Shown here piece by piece: positions 1 through 8,629 of a stretch of 64,000 nucleotides of DNA; position 1 is the first letter of the stretch, and every line of letters starts with the position of its first letter. A program made the translations under genes and the position numbers. Below the pieces are notes generated by a model. It searched no databases. It saw only the letters and a program-made list of their open reading frames with translations, and was not told the DNA's origin. The stretch covers positions 3,048,978 through 3,112,977 of the forward strand of contig NZ_OU015584.1 in NCBI RefSeq assembly GCF_907165195.1, read 5' to 3'. The stretch comes from Parvicella tangerina (GTDB taxonomy: Bacteria; Bacteroidota; Bacteroidia; Flavobacteriales_D; Parvicellaceae).

Positions 1-334
1 CCTTATCGAATTTTCCTCCAGCACCAATTTTGGTCATTACCACTTCAAGTGCAGATACTCCTTCTTTTTTGTGGATGGCAACTGGTATACCTCTACCATT
101 ATCCTTTACACGAATACCATCGTTTGGTAACATCGTTACTTCGATATGATCACAATAGCCTGCAAGGGCTTCATCAATCGAGTTATCCACAACCTCATAT
201 ACTAAATGGTGTAATCCTCTAACACCTACATCTCCAATATACATTGACGGACGCATCCTTACGTGCTCCATTCCCTCCAGCGCCTGGATACTATCCGCTG
301 AATAATCCTTTTTTACCTCTTTTTCTTCACTCAT
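1..334 (-). CDS. gyrB: DNA gyrase subunit B, N-terminal part (runs off left edge)
   Basis: This is the ATP-binding end of the type II topoisomerase B subunit, which powers negative supercoiling. The 111 visible codons hold the GHKL ATPase signatures: the RMRPSMYIG segment, [12 protein letters not shown] with the Mg/ATP-binding Asn, and DNGRGIP. The text [18 protein letters not shown] fits GyrB better than ParE. The ATG at 334 is chosen because the protein then starts MSEEKEVKK just before the conserved core; the upstream ATG at 344 is out of frame. The C-terminal part, including the TOPRIM domain, lies outside the window. The gene has its own putative promoter (359-390) and is probably transcribed separately from the genes to its right. 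Confidence 0.95.
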   Translation of the reverse strand, partial: MSEEKEVKKDYSADSIQALEGMEHVRMRPSMYIGDVGVRGLHHLVYEVVDNSIDEALAGYCDHIEVTMLPNDGIRVKDNGRGIPVAIHKKEGVSALEVVMTKIGAGGKFDK

Positions 335-358
335 TTTTATCCATTTTTCTAAGACAAA

Positions 359-390
359 CAAAGATAACATTTAGCATGGTGAATTACTAA
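359..390 (-). promoter_or_regulatory. Putative gyrB promoter, Bacteroidota type
   Basis: On the minus strand TATCTTTG (359-366) matches the Bacteroidota -7 consensus TAnnTTTG exactly. A TTA at 388-390, 21 bp upstream, is a near match to the -33 TTG box. This would leave a leader of roughly 17 nt before the gyrB ATG at 334. The assignment rests on motif match only. Confidence 0.4.
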
Positions 391-499
391 CGTCCATAGG
401 CGTTTCAAGCACTATTTATTAACATTGAGCTAACATAATTAACACAATGTATCAACTTGCGAAATGAAGGACGAGAATTGAATGGATAAGCAGCAAAAA

Positions 500-766
500 C
501 TAATCCGTTGAAACCTCTTTTTTTGATGTTCGGGTAAGGTAGTATACGTTAACTCCAATGATGGCTGCATTGGTGATGATAATTGGCAATCCAACACGCA
601 GTGAAGGCATCAATAAACCGTATGCCACAAATAGCGCACACCCAACAATGTTGACGATACGTAACTTGAAAATGTCTTTCATGACAAATGACATTGCCAC
701 CATTAAGCTAGCAGCGTAGCCCACCCACTCTGTGAGGTAAACGCCTAAAAACGACACTTCTTCCAT
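500..766 (-). CDS. Small membrane protein, YgjV-like
   Basis: An 88-residue hydrophobic protein with about three transmembrane segments (roughly residues 12-30, 35-55 and 58-78) and a charged C-terminus. The pattern of a short amphipathic start, then GYAASLMVAMSFVMKD and a second half-repeat, resembles the YgjV/PQ-loop-like inner-membrane family; the specific function is unknown. It starts only 2 bp after the stop of the upstream barrel gene, so it is probably the last gene of a unit with the TPR protein and the barrel. No catalytic residues are recognised. Confidence 0.65.
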   Translation of the reverse strand: MEEVSFLGVYLTEWVGYAASLMVAMSFVMKDIFKLRIVNIVGCALFVAYGLLMPSLRVGLPIIITNAAIIGVNVYYLTRTSKKEVSTD

Positions 767-768
767 TC

Positions 769-2505
769 TTAGAATTTAAAGGTAAACCCGCCAAGCACAT
801 TAAAGCGATGAACAGGGAATTTATTCAACTGTTGATATTTAGATGCCGTAAGGTTATTAAAATCAACATATATGGACAGTTTCTTGTTATATCGATACTC
901 AACTCCCAAATTAGCGTCAACATAGGGTTTAAGATCTAAAACGTACTGTCCCTGATCATTTGGAGTTACGTCATCAATTGCATGGTATGAAAAAGACTTT
1001 CTATTCCCCACCAAAAAGACATTCATTCTTCCAAGTATCTTATCGGCAAGATCTACGTTTCCACTGAGCGTAACTTTAAAGTCTGGTTGCAACCAGGCAA
1101 ACTCTTGATTTTGTGTATTGTAGATGAAGTACTCTGCTTTTCCGAACACCTTAACTTTTTCTCCATTTTGAAAAGCCAGTTGTCCTGACAAGGTTGTCTT
1201 ACCAATCGTATCATAAATGATTCCAAAAGCATTTTCATAAGCAAATGTGGTATCATTATAATAAAGAGCAGCATTCGACAACTTCTGATAGCGGGCCAAA
1301 ACATTGAACGACCATTTTGAGCTCATTGAACCTCTAATCCCACCATAAAGGTTTATCTTTTCATTGGTATTCAATACATTCGAATTAGAAAGTAAGAATG
1401 GATTGTCATTTCTTAGGTAATTCCATGAATTTCTATGTACTCCGCCTGTTGCTCCTGCATAAGGAATAAAGACATCATTAAATAAACTGTAGCTCAGTTC
1501 CAATTCTGGATAAAAGTAGAAGTAGTTATTTGCAGATGCAATGTCTACATTGATCCCAAACCCACCTTTAAAATGAAGTTTATTGAGAATTTTATTATTG
1601 ATCACATAAGGCACTAGTCTGATGATCGCTGAATTATTCTGCGTTCCGATTTGGTTATTCACCACGCCCAATGTATCAACAGACTCCAGAGCAGGTTGCG
1701 ACAGTGCGTTAAAATCAACTTCGAAGTCTCCATTTATCTCAATATTTTCACCTTCAAGGTATTTACTCAAAGATGTATTGAGCACAACGTTATGCTCTTG
1801 TAGCTTCTCAATGTTATTCAGATAATGATACTTCAGCCCTACCTGGTGCTGTATCTTAGAACTATCTCTCAACTTGCTGCTGGACAAAAGCCCCTGAAAA
1901 CCAATCAAATTGTAAACCATCCTTGTGGAGTCTTCATTTTCACGGTATGCCTGAGGTATTAACGAATCGTCTAAGCTAAAACCATAGTAGTGTACCACAT
2001 CACGATGATATAAGGTATTGAATTTCAAGGTATGTTTTCTTAGAAAATGCTTATAGAAAAAGTCTAGATAATTCTTAGAAAACTTTGCGGTTCCTACATC
2101 ATTGATATCACCCAATGCACTATGATGCTTTAAGTTGATTCCCCAACTGTTTGTTCTGCTTCTCATAGAACCGTAGTAAGCATCAACGAAAGGCATGGTG
2201 TAATTTCCTACGCCAAACTTCACATATCCAGGGTATAATTTTTGCAAAGGTTCCTTGATCTTCAGTTTGGCCGCCTCGATCGGTTCAACATCAAACGACA
2301 CCTCATGAAAGGTGGGTTCTACGTAGTACCGAACTTCCGGGATATCAATAGCAGTGTCTCTAGTAATAGGGAGCTGTTGTGCTTTTTCTGATCTCGTGAT
2401 TACACGATTTTGTTTTCCCGGAGCATTGATTCCATCAGGTTCTGTCTGCGCAAAAGAAAGAACAGATAGCGTCAAAAGGAAAAATATTATAATTAGTTCT
2501 TTCAT
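769..2505 (-). CDS. Outer-membrane beta-barrel protein (TonB-receptor-like, no plug)
   Basis: A 578-residue protein with a signal peptide (cleaved after the Ala-Gln near residue 20), a short Pro-rich linker, and then about 480 residues of alternating polar and aromatic strands ending in FNVLGGFTFKF, a typical outer-membrane C-terminal strand. No TonB box, carboxypeptidase-like domain or recognisable plug is seen, so a receptor-derived or porin-like barrel is more likely than a classical TonB receptor. It begins 3 bp after the stop of the giant TPR gene, so the two are probably translated together and may form a cell-envelope complex. The substrate is unknown. Confidence 0.7.
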   Translation of the reverse strand: MKELIIIFFLLTLSVLSFAQTEPDGINAPGKQNRVITRSEKAQQLPITRDTAIDIPEVRYYVEPTFHEVSFDVEPIEAAKLKIKEPLQKLYPGYVKFGVGNYTMPFVDAYYGSMRSRTNSWGINLKHHSALGDINDVGTAKFSKNYLDFFYKHFLRKHTLKFNTLYHRDVVHYYGFSLDDSLIPQAYRENEDSTRMVYNLIGFQGLLSSSKLRDSSKIQHQVGLKYHYLNNIEKLQEHNVVLNTSLSKYLEGENIEINGDFEVDFNALSQPALESVDTLGVVNNQIGTQNNSAIIRLVPYVINNKILNKLHFKGGFGINVDIASANNYFYFYPELELSYSLFNDVFIPYAGATGGVHRNSWNYLRNDNPFLLSNSNVLNTNEKINLYGGIRGSMSSKWSFNVLARYQKLSNAALYYNDTTFAYENAFGIIYDTIGKTTLSGQLAFQNGEKVKVFGKAEYFIYNTQNQEFAWLQPDFKVTLSGNVDLADKILGRMNVFLVGNRKSFSYHAIDDVTPNDQGQYVLDLKPYVDANLGVEYRYNKKLSIYVDFNNLTASKYQQLNKFPVHRFNVLGGFTFKF

Positions 2506-2508
2506 ATC

Positions 2509-5500
2509 TTAATCGTTATCAAATAATGATTTCTCTTTTTCGTTCAGGTTATTCTGGAAATTGATATCCTCTTCCTCTTCATTCATCGATTTCTTTTCTC
2601 CCTGATTACTTTCTATTTCGATAATTTCATCAATCAACTGTTGAGCGGTATTAACGATCTCAGCCTGATCTTTTCCTTCATAGTGATCTACAACACTCTG
2701 AAGCGAATGTTTCGCATTGAAATAATCTTCCAAAGCCATGTAGTTTCTTCCTAACAAGATTATTCCTTTCGCTACCCAATAATCATAAGATGGTTTCTGC
2801 TGAACGAGCTCCATGATATTCGTTTCACAGTTCTCATGATCTTCTTCCAGGAACAAAATCTCACAATAATTATATTTCGCTTCCGCTCCCATGATCGTCT
2901 TGGTTTGTGATGCACAATCTTTCAATGTTTGCTTCGCTTCCGTGTAGTAAGTCAATTCCTTTTGAGCTAGTCCTTTGTTTAGCATTGCTTCAATCTCCAA
3001 ATTCTCTTCCAATCCCGTAAGGTTGAGAACTTTGTTGGCATACTCAATGGTTTTACTAAGATCCTTTTCATGCTTGTATGCATGCATTAAGGCAATTTTT
3101 GATGTTCTGATATTTTCTTCATTGATTGCTGCAGCCTCTAATTTGGTATAGTACGAAATGGCAAGTGGGTAGTCTTTTTTATCAAAAGCTATGTAACCTG
3201 CATACTGTAGGGCTTCTTCATAATGTGAAGTAATTCCCTGATTAATCACTTCTCCATAGTGGAATAGCGCCTTATCTCTATCACTCTCGTAATAGCAAGA
3301 TGCTAAATAGTAGTGTGCATTAATAACCTCTTTACCATTAGGCACTTGTTGAATATAGATTTGCCCTTGTTTAATCAACTCACTACAGTCACCGTTATCG
3401 TATGCGTATTGAACAGGTTCCCAAAGGGTGGAGTCTTTCTCTGATGGCTGCACCTGATAACCTCTGGAAGCTAACCAATCATAGTATCCTGGTAGGTCAT
3501 TTCGTCCTTCGTAAACACCTTTCATCGTTTCCAAAGATTTTTCAACTTCCAGCTTATTATGCGGGTAATTGTCCAACACTTTAAGGGCGTAAGTTTCAGC
3601 ATTGTTATAGTCTTGGATTCTGAGATAAAGAAAACCGATATCAGACAGCGCTCTAGCTACATTAGCATTCTTCGGATATTTACTCACAAAACTTTTATAA
3701 GCCGTGATTGCTTTCTGATTTTGATTCAAGATCTTATAGGCATCTGCTAATTCTAACATGCCCATCAACACGTAGGGCGAGTTTGGATACTTACTGAGCA
3801 TTGTTTCAAGCGTTGCTGCTCTACCGCTGTTGTTTTGGAGGTTTCCTTGAGACTCCGCCTTCTGAAAGTAAGCATAAGAAAGATCCCCAGAACCATTATT
3901 GATTGCTGTGTTGTAATAAGTTATAGCCTGCTCATCGTTTCTTAATAGATAGTAGCAATCCGCCAATCTCATATAGGCATCCTGCAGTTTTGATGGCTCC
4001 ACACGATCCTTAAGAATTATAAAATTCCTAAAAGCCGTTACTGCCTGATTGATCAGCTCATTGTGTTCACTCTGCACTGCATCATTATTCTCCCAATTAT
4101 CAATCACCTCAAAAGGAGAGGACTTCATAAAGTAGGCATAAGCTATACCATAATCGGCATTGTGAAACTCTGGAGACAATGCAGCTCCAGGCTCTAGTTT
4201 AAACTCTACATAATTAGAAGCTGCCAGGTCGTACTTTTTCAGGTTGTAATATGCTTCGGCAATCCAATAAAAACTTTCTGATGTCAATTCTTTGTTTACC
4301 GGATACTTCTGTGCTTTCTTGAAGTTAGTAATGGCGGCTGAGTATTTTTTATTGTGGAATTCCTCTACGGCCAAGTTATATGAAATGGATTGGTAGGCCA
4401 TCTTCATTCGGTCATCCATTTTCTTGATCTTCTCAAGCGATTTCAATGCTTGCTCATAATTTTTAGTCGTCATATAAACCTTCAGTAGGAATTCATACGC
4501 CTCGTTGACCTCTTCATCATCGGGGTAGTCTTCAATGAATTGCTGAAAAGCATCTATCGCTTCATTGTATGGATTATTAGACAGTTCATAGGCCAACTTT
4601 GCATAATTGTACAACGCATTTTTTCGAATCTCTGGATCGAAATCTAACTCACTTGCGGCTTTAAAGGCATTTCTCGCTTTTGGTTTTTGTTCCATTCTTA
4701 AGTAAGCGTCTCCCATGTGGTGATAAGCTACCTGAGACAATGCATCTTTTTTAGAAACTGCTTTAGCCAGAAACTTGGTTGCATTTTCGTATTGCTGCGA
4801 GGCATAATAAGCATATCCTAGTTGATAATAATCTTCACGTACAGGACTGCTACCTTTCCTAAACTCCAATAAATAAGGAATGGCCTCTTCATATTGTTTG
4901 AGATAATAGTGTGCATCACCAATAAGCTTCATGAATTCAGCTTTCCTCTTGTTCGAAATCTCCTCTATATACTTCGGTGCGTACGCAAGCAATTCTTCAT
5001 ACTTTTCTTGTTTGTAATAAATCTGAGTAACGTAATAAGGGACCACACTCGCAAACATCGGATCATCGGCAATCTTTAAGAAACCTTCCAGTGCCGTTTG
5101 ATAATTTTCATCCATGTATGCAAGGTGACTGTAATAGTACTGGGCTGGGACATAATATTCATTTTCTGTTTGAATAACTTGATGAAATAAAGGCTTAGCT
5201 TCTTCATATTTCTTTTTGTAGAAATAGCTATACCCCAATTTGAATTGTAACTCAATTCGCTCATCTTCAGAAAGGTCAAATTGATCCACTTTCTCGAAAT
5301 AATCAATGGCATCATTTAGTTTTTTAGTTCGGTAATAATATCGACCTAACTGGAAATTGATCTTTTTCCCTTTTGGATGATCAGGATGATTGAATAAAAA
5401 CTGGTTTAGGAGATGCTCAGCGTCTTTATGAAACAGCTCCAGGGCACAAATAGCAGCATAATATTCGCTGTTAATCCGAATTTCATCCTGCAGATTATCA

Positions 5501-5694
5501 ATTTCTTCAATAACCATGAAGAACTTTTCCTGAGCAGCACTGAAATGCTCTTTATCAAACAGGTCTTGAGCCGTCCTGTAATCGGTATACTCCTCTGTAT
5601 AGATTGTAGATTGCTGAGCCATGCTCACTGAAGAAATGGTCATCAACAAAACAACTAACTGAATAAAAATATACTTCCTTTCTATATACAACAT
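2509..5694 (-). CDS. Giant periplasmic tetratricopeptide-repeat protein
   Basis: A 1061-residue protein with a signal peptide (hydrophobic residues 9-26, ending SMAQ) followed by some twenty TPR-like helical hairpins that fill the chain from about residue 30 to 1010. Repeated W/Y-A/G-F/Y spacing is obvious, for example AYYASQQYENATKFLAKAV. The C-terminal 40 residues are acidic and probably disordered. TPR arrays are protein-protein scaffolds; this one is presumably periplasmic and paired with the outer-membrane barrel encoded 3 bp downstream. Family members beside barrels occur in many Bacteroidota, but I know no established function. The 5' region (5695-5918) is the divergent intergenic space shared with ftsE. 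Confidence 0.8.
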   Translation of the reverse strand: MLYIERKYIFIQLVVLLMTISSVSMAQQSTIYTEEYTDYRTAQDLFDKEHFSAAQEKFFMVIEEIDNLQDEIRINSEYYAAICALELFHKDAEHLLNQFLFNHPDHPKGKKINFQLGRYYYRTKKLNDAIDYFEKVDQFDLSEDERIELQFKLGYSYFYKKKYEEAKPLFHQVIQTENEYYVPAQYYYSHLAYMDENYQTALEGFLKIADDPMFASVVPYYVTQIYYKQEKYEELLAYAPKYIEEISNKRKAEFMKLIGDAHYYLKQYEEAIPYLLEFRKGSSPVREDYYQLGYAYYASQQYENATKFLAKAVSKKDALSQVAYHHMGDAYLRMEQKPKARNAFKAASELDFDPEIRKNALYNYAKLAYELSNNPYNEAIDAFQQFIEDYPDDEEVNEAYEFLLKVYMTTKNYEQALKSLEKIKKMDDRMKMAYQSISYNLAVEEFHNKKYSAAITNFKKAQKYPVNKELTSESFYWIAEAYYNLKKYDLAASNYVEFKLEPGAALSPEFHNADYGIAYAYFMKSSPFEVIDNWENNDAVQSEHNELINQAVTAFRNFIILKDRVEPSKLQDAYMRLADCYYLLRNDEQAITYYNTAINNGSGDLSYAYFQKAESQGNLQNNSGRAATLETMLSKYPNSPYVLMGMLELADAYKILNQNQKAITAYKSFVSKYPKNANVARALSDIGFLYLRIQDYNNAETYALKVLDNYPHNKLEVEKSLETMKGVYEGRNDLPGYYDWLASRGYQVQPSEKDSTLWEPVQYAYDNGDCSELIKQGQIYIQQVPNGKEVINAHYYLASCYYESDRDKALFHYGEVINQGITSHYEEALQYAGYIAFDKKDYPLAISYYTKLEAAAINEENIRTSKIALMHAYKHEKDLSKTIEYANKVLNLTGLEENLEIEAMLNKGLAQKELTYYTEAKQTLKDCASQTKTIMGAEAKYNYCEILFLEEDHENCETNIMELVQQKPSYDYWVAKGIILLGRNYMALEDYFNAKHSLQSVVDHYEGKDQAEIVNTAQQLIDEIIEIESNQGEKKSMNEEEEDINFQNNLNEKEKSLFDND

Positions 5695-5918
5695 ACCTAA
5701 CTTAAATAACAGGTTAAATTTATCGGATAAATAAGGAAGAGGATGTGTTGTGTAGTTTTATTATCAACGGAAATCTGTTAATTGGGTTACATTACTTTTT
5801 TACGATTAACCTCTTTTAACACATTGTTTGATATCTTAACTTTTGTTTGTTAGATTCTTTTCTGTTTGCTACAAATCCAACATGAGCTTTTAGCTAACTT
5901 GCAAGTGATTTAGTCATT

Positions 5919-6608
5919 ATGTCAGTAGTAGCCTTTCATAACGTAACAATTTCTCAGGGAGGAAATGAAGTATTAAGAATGTTTGACTTCTCGGTTGAAC
6001 CGGGGGAGTTTGTCTATCTCATCGGAAAAACGGGTAGTGGAAAGAGTAGTCTCTTAAAAACGTTATATGGAGAGCTCAAGCCTTCAGGAGGAGATGCTAA
6101 CTTTCTGGAATATAATCTTACCAAATTGAGAAAGAGAAAAATTCTCCAGTTGCGAAGAAAAATTGGCATCGTTTTTCAGGATTTTCAATTGCTAACTGAT
6201 CGAAACGTTTATTCCAACCTTGAATTTGTCTTAAAAGCTACCGGGTGGAAAAAGAAATCAGACATTAAGCATCGAATTAACGAGGTCTTACTTCAAGTGG
6301 ACCTACCTGATGCTTCTAACAAAATGCCTCACCAGTTATCTGGTGGTGAACAGCAGCGAGTTGCCATAGCAAGAGCTTTGCTTAATGATCCTGAAGTAAT
6401 TGTAGCTGATGAACCGACAGGAAACCTTGACCCACAAACTACTGATGCCATTATGGCTTTACTATTTGAGATTGGCCAACGAGGTAAAACAGTAATCATG
6501 GCAACACATGATTATGAAATGATCAAGAAGTTTCCGAGCAGAACTTTAAAATGTATTGGAGGGAAACTTGAGGAGGTGAATTTGACTGCTGAAGATGCTT
6601 TTAGCTAA
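5919..6608 (+). CDS. ftsE: Cell-division ABC-transporter ATPase FtsE
   Basis: A 229-residue ABC ATPase. Walker A GKTGSGKS is at residues 36-43, the Q-loop FQD near 87, the signature LSGGEQQR at 140-147, Walker B VIVADE at 160-165 and the switch His near 197. The short length, the NVxxNLxF pattern after the Q-loop and [11 protein letters not shown] are typical of FtsE, which with FtsX controls peptidoglycan hydrolases at the division septum. No ftsX lies beside it, so the partner must be elsewhere; that is common in Bacteroidota. A LolD/MacB-type ATPase is the main alternative, but it would be expected next to a permease gene. Confidence 0.85.
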   Translation: MSVVAFHNVTISQGGNEVLRMFDFSVEPGEFVYLIGKTGSGKSSLLKTLYGELKPSGGDANFLEYNLTKLRKRKILQLRRKIGIVFQDFQLLTDRNVYSNLEFVLKATGWKKKSDIKHRINEVLLQVDLPDASNKMPHQLSGGEQQRVAIARALLNDPEVIVADEPTGNLDPQTTDAIMALLFEIGQRGKTVIMATHDYEMIKKFPSRTLKCIGGKLEEVNLTAEDAFS

Positions 6609-6705
6609 CATCCATAGTGTTAATTAATTATTACTTTGGGTGGTATATTTTTCATTCTCGAAAAAAATATCTATCTATGTTATATTATTAATCCAAATTA
6701 ATGTT

Positions 6706-6933
6706 ATGAAAAAGTTTATTTTGCCACTGGTAGCTGTAGGTTTCATTTTTGCAGGCACTTCGTGTAAGAAAGACTACACGTGTAGTTGTACGACAAATGG
6801 AGTAAGTTACGATGTTGTTTACAAAGAATCTACAAAAGCTGCAGCAGCTGCAGTTTGTGAAGGAAAAGGTATCGGAAGTGTTGAAGTTTCAGGTCAATCA
6901 GTAGATAATGACACTGGTTGTACACTTCAATAA
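6706..6933 (+). CDS. Small Cys-rich lipoprotein
   Basis: A 75-residue protein with a type II signal peptide: basic start MKK, hydrophobic core and lipobox AGTSC with Cys20 as the lipidation site. Four further cysteines (26, 28, 51, 72) could make two disulfides in the periplasm or at the outer membrane. I start at the ATG at 6706 because translation then begins at the signal peptide; an in-frame upstream start would add 22 residues that do not suit an exported protein. It lies about 100 bp after ftsE and is followed at once by a strong terminator, so it is short and probably highly expressed. Function unknown. Confidence 0.75.
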   Translation: MKKFILPLVAVGFIFAGTSCKKDYTCSCTTNGVSYDVVYKESTKAAAAAVCEGKGIGSVEVSGQSVDNDTGCTLQ

Positions 6934-6952
6934 TCTATTATTTTTTTATTTG

Positions 6953-6981
6953 AAAGGGAAAACTTCGTTTTCCCTTTTTTT
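6953..6981 (+). terminator. Rho-independent terminator after the small lipoprotein
   Basis: A perfect 11-bp stem (6953-6963 with 6967-6977) closes a three-base loop TTC, and the 3' arm runs into a T tract up to 6981. It ends transcription of the lipoprotein gene just before the next gene on the same strand. Confidence 0.85.
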
Positions 6982-6992
6982 ATGGGCACAAA

Positions 6993-7667
6993 ATGATGAA
7001 TAATTACACGAAAGTTGTTACCATACTAATTTTAAGTCTGCTACTTTTCTCTTTTAGTGAACAACTATTCCTCCTTGCTATTGAATGGATTCCATTAATT
7101 AATGTCTCGATGGCATTCTGGATTCCTTTTGCACTCAGTTTAGTAGTAGCAATGCTGATGTTAATCTTCTTTAAAAGACAAATAAAAACAAGAAATCATG
7201 TTCTTATGGTTACTGTCTCCTTTATTTTGATCAGCCTTACAACGTTCTTTTTCAATGCTTATTACCCTGAGGACTTTGAGAACCGTCAAACCACTATAAT
7301 CGTAGATAAAGAAATTGAGGAAGCTCTATTGAGTCAGACAGAAGCGCAGATCACATGCTACTTATTAGTTACTTGCCCATATTGCGAAATAGCCAGTAAA
7401 AAGCTCAATGCACTTTATAATTCGGAAAAAGTAAGTAGCATTGAACTTGTCTATTTCGCTCATCAGCAAACAGCAGATAGCCTTGTAACAGCAAATAACA
7501 TCAACATTCCTTATCGTATTATTGAGAATGACTCTATCTTCTTTACAAGAGCCGGAAAAATCTTCCCTTCAATTCAACTTCAAAAGGATAAAGAATTAAT
7601 TCATTGGTCAGGTAACAACGTCAATTTTGCCTGTTTTGATGAGCTGATGAAATATGACAAAAAGTAA
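6993..7667 (+). CDS. Membrane-anchored thioredoxin-like protein with CPYC motif
   Basis: A 224-residue protein with three predicted transmembrane segments (about 7-28, 42-60 and 70-88) and then a roughly 130-residue soluble domain. The soluble domain contains CPYC at residues 128-131 after a beta-strand (ITCYLLVT) and an IFPSIQL segment that could be the cis-Pro loop, which suggests a thioredoxin or glutaredoxin fold. It may exchange or sense disulfides at the membrane; which side the domain faces cannot be decided from sequence alone. Start is ambiguous between adjacent ATGs at 6993 and 6996. The Cys-rich lipoprotein just upstream could be a client, but a terminator separates them. Confidence 0.7.
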   Translation: MMNNYTKVVTILILSLLLFSFSEQLFLLAIEWIPLINVSMAFWIPFALSLVVAMLMLIFFKRQIKTRNHVLMVTVSFILISLTTFFFNAYYPEDFENRQTTIIVDKEIEEALLSQTEAQITCYLLVTCPYCEIASKKLNALYNSEKVSSIELVYFAHQQTADSLVTANNINIPYRIIENDSIFFTRAGKIFPSIQLQKDKELIHWSGNNVNFACFDELMKYDKK

Positions 7668-7671
7668 TCGG

Positions 7672-8067
7672 TTAGTCTATTCTTTTTCTTATCTCTTCTG
7701 CTATCGTTTCAAATTGCTCTGCAGAAAAACACCTTTTGCTGTTTGCAAAATTCATATCATTCATTCCATTGATAGGAATTAAATGGACATGAGCATGAGG
7801 AACTTCTAAACCGATTACTGAAACGCCAACTCTATTACAATTTGTATAGTTCTTGATGGCCTGAGCGATAGGCTTCGAAAAGACCATGATCTCAGACAAT
7901 ACATCATCAGATAGATCAAAGAAAACATCCACCTCTTGCTTCGGAATCACAAGGGTATGTCCAGCTTGAAGAGGATTAATGTCTAAGAATGCCAGAAACT
8001 TCTCATTCTCGGCTATTTTGTAGCAGGGTATTTCCCCATTAACTATTTTAGTAAAGATACTTGCCAT
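7672..8067 (-). CDS. HIT-family nucleotide hydrolase/transferase
   Basis: A 131-residue histidine-triad protein. The triad HAHVHL is at residues 91-96 and the N-terminal SIFTKIVNGEIPCYKI and FLDINPLQAGHTLVIPK segments are typical of the Hint branch, which hydrolyses AMP-linked phosphoramidates. The length matches bacterial members. Its start codon overlaps the greA stop by 1 bp, so the two genes form one transcription unit. It converges on the thioredoxin-like gene with a 4-bp gap. Confidence 0.9.
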   Translation of the reverse strand: MASIFTKIVNGEIPCYKIAENEKFLAFLDINPLQAGHTLVIPKQEVDVFFDLSDDVLSEIMVFSKPIAQAIKNYTNCNRVGVSVIGLEVPHAHVHLIPINGMNDMNFANSKRCFSAEQFETIAEEIRKRID

Positions 8068-8540
8068 TATCTTGTAATCTCTAAGACCTCAAACTCCATA
8101 ACACCAGCTGGTGTTTGAATTGGAGCAACATCACCAACTGATTTACCCAGTAATCCCTTACCAATTGGTGAATCAACAGAAATTTTCTTCAGCTTAAGAT
8201 CGGCTTCACTTTCGGCCACCAGGGTATACTCCATTACTGCACCATTTTTAACGTTCTTGATCTTAACTGTACTTAAGATCAACGCCTTTGATGTATCCAT
8301 ATTCGAATCATCAATTATCCTGGCATTTGCTAACTGCTCTTTAAGCTTTGCAATTTTAGCTTCCAGCATTCCCTGAGCCTCCTTAGCGGCATCATATTCG
8401 GCATTTTCCGACAAATCCCCTTTATCTCTTGCTTCAGCAATTTGCTGTGAAATTTTCGGACGTTCAACCGACTCCAGGTGCTTAACTTCATCTTTTAGTT
8501 TCTTTAGCCCTTCCTCTGTAAAGTAGTTAACTTTTGACAT
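8067..8540 (-). CDS. greA: Transcription elongation factor GreA
   Basis: A 157-residue protein of normal GreA length. The N-terminal antiparallel coiled coil (to about residue 75) includes the acidic tip segment ARDKGDLSENAEYDAAKEAQG, and the C-terminal FKBP-like domain ends SPIGKGLLGKSVGD and a short beta tail. GreA stimulates RNA cleavage in backtracked RNA polymerase. Co-transcribed with the HIT gene (1-bp overlap). A terminator hairpin lies between this start and the upstream PorV-like gene, so greA should have its own promoter. Confidence 0.95.
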   Translation of the reverse strand: MSKVNYFTEEGLKKLKDEVKHLESVERPKISQQIAEARDKGDLSENAEYDAAKEAQGMLEAKIAKLKEQLANARIIDDSNMDTSKALILSTVKIKNVKNGAVMEYTLVAESEADLKLKKISVDSPIGKGLLGKSVGDVAPIQTPAGVMEFEVLEITR

Positions 8541-8564
8541 AACGTATAAAATTTTGTAACTAGT

Positions 8565-8602
8565 TTAAAACACAAAGAGAATTCCGTTAATCGGAACTCT
8601 CT
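8565..8602 (-). terminator. Terminator after the PorV-like gene
   Basis: On the minus strand an 11-bp stem (8592-8602 with 8576-8586, one G-U pair) closes a 5-nt loop and is followed by a T-rich stretch (TTTGTGTTTT). It lies just after the stop of the PorV-like gene and ends the three-gene operon that begins at 17690. Confidence 0.65.
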
Positions 8603-8629
8603 TCACTTAATAGATATCTGCAACAGTTA

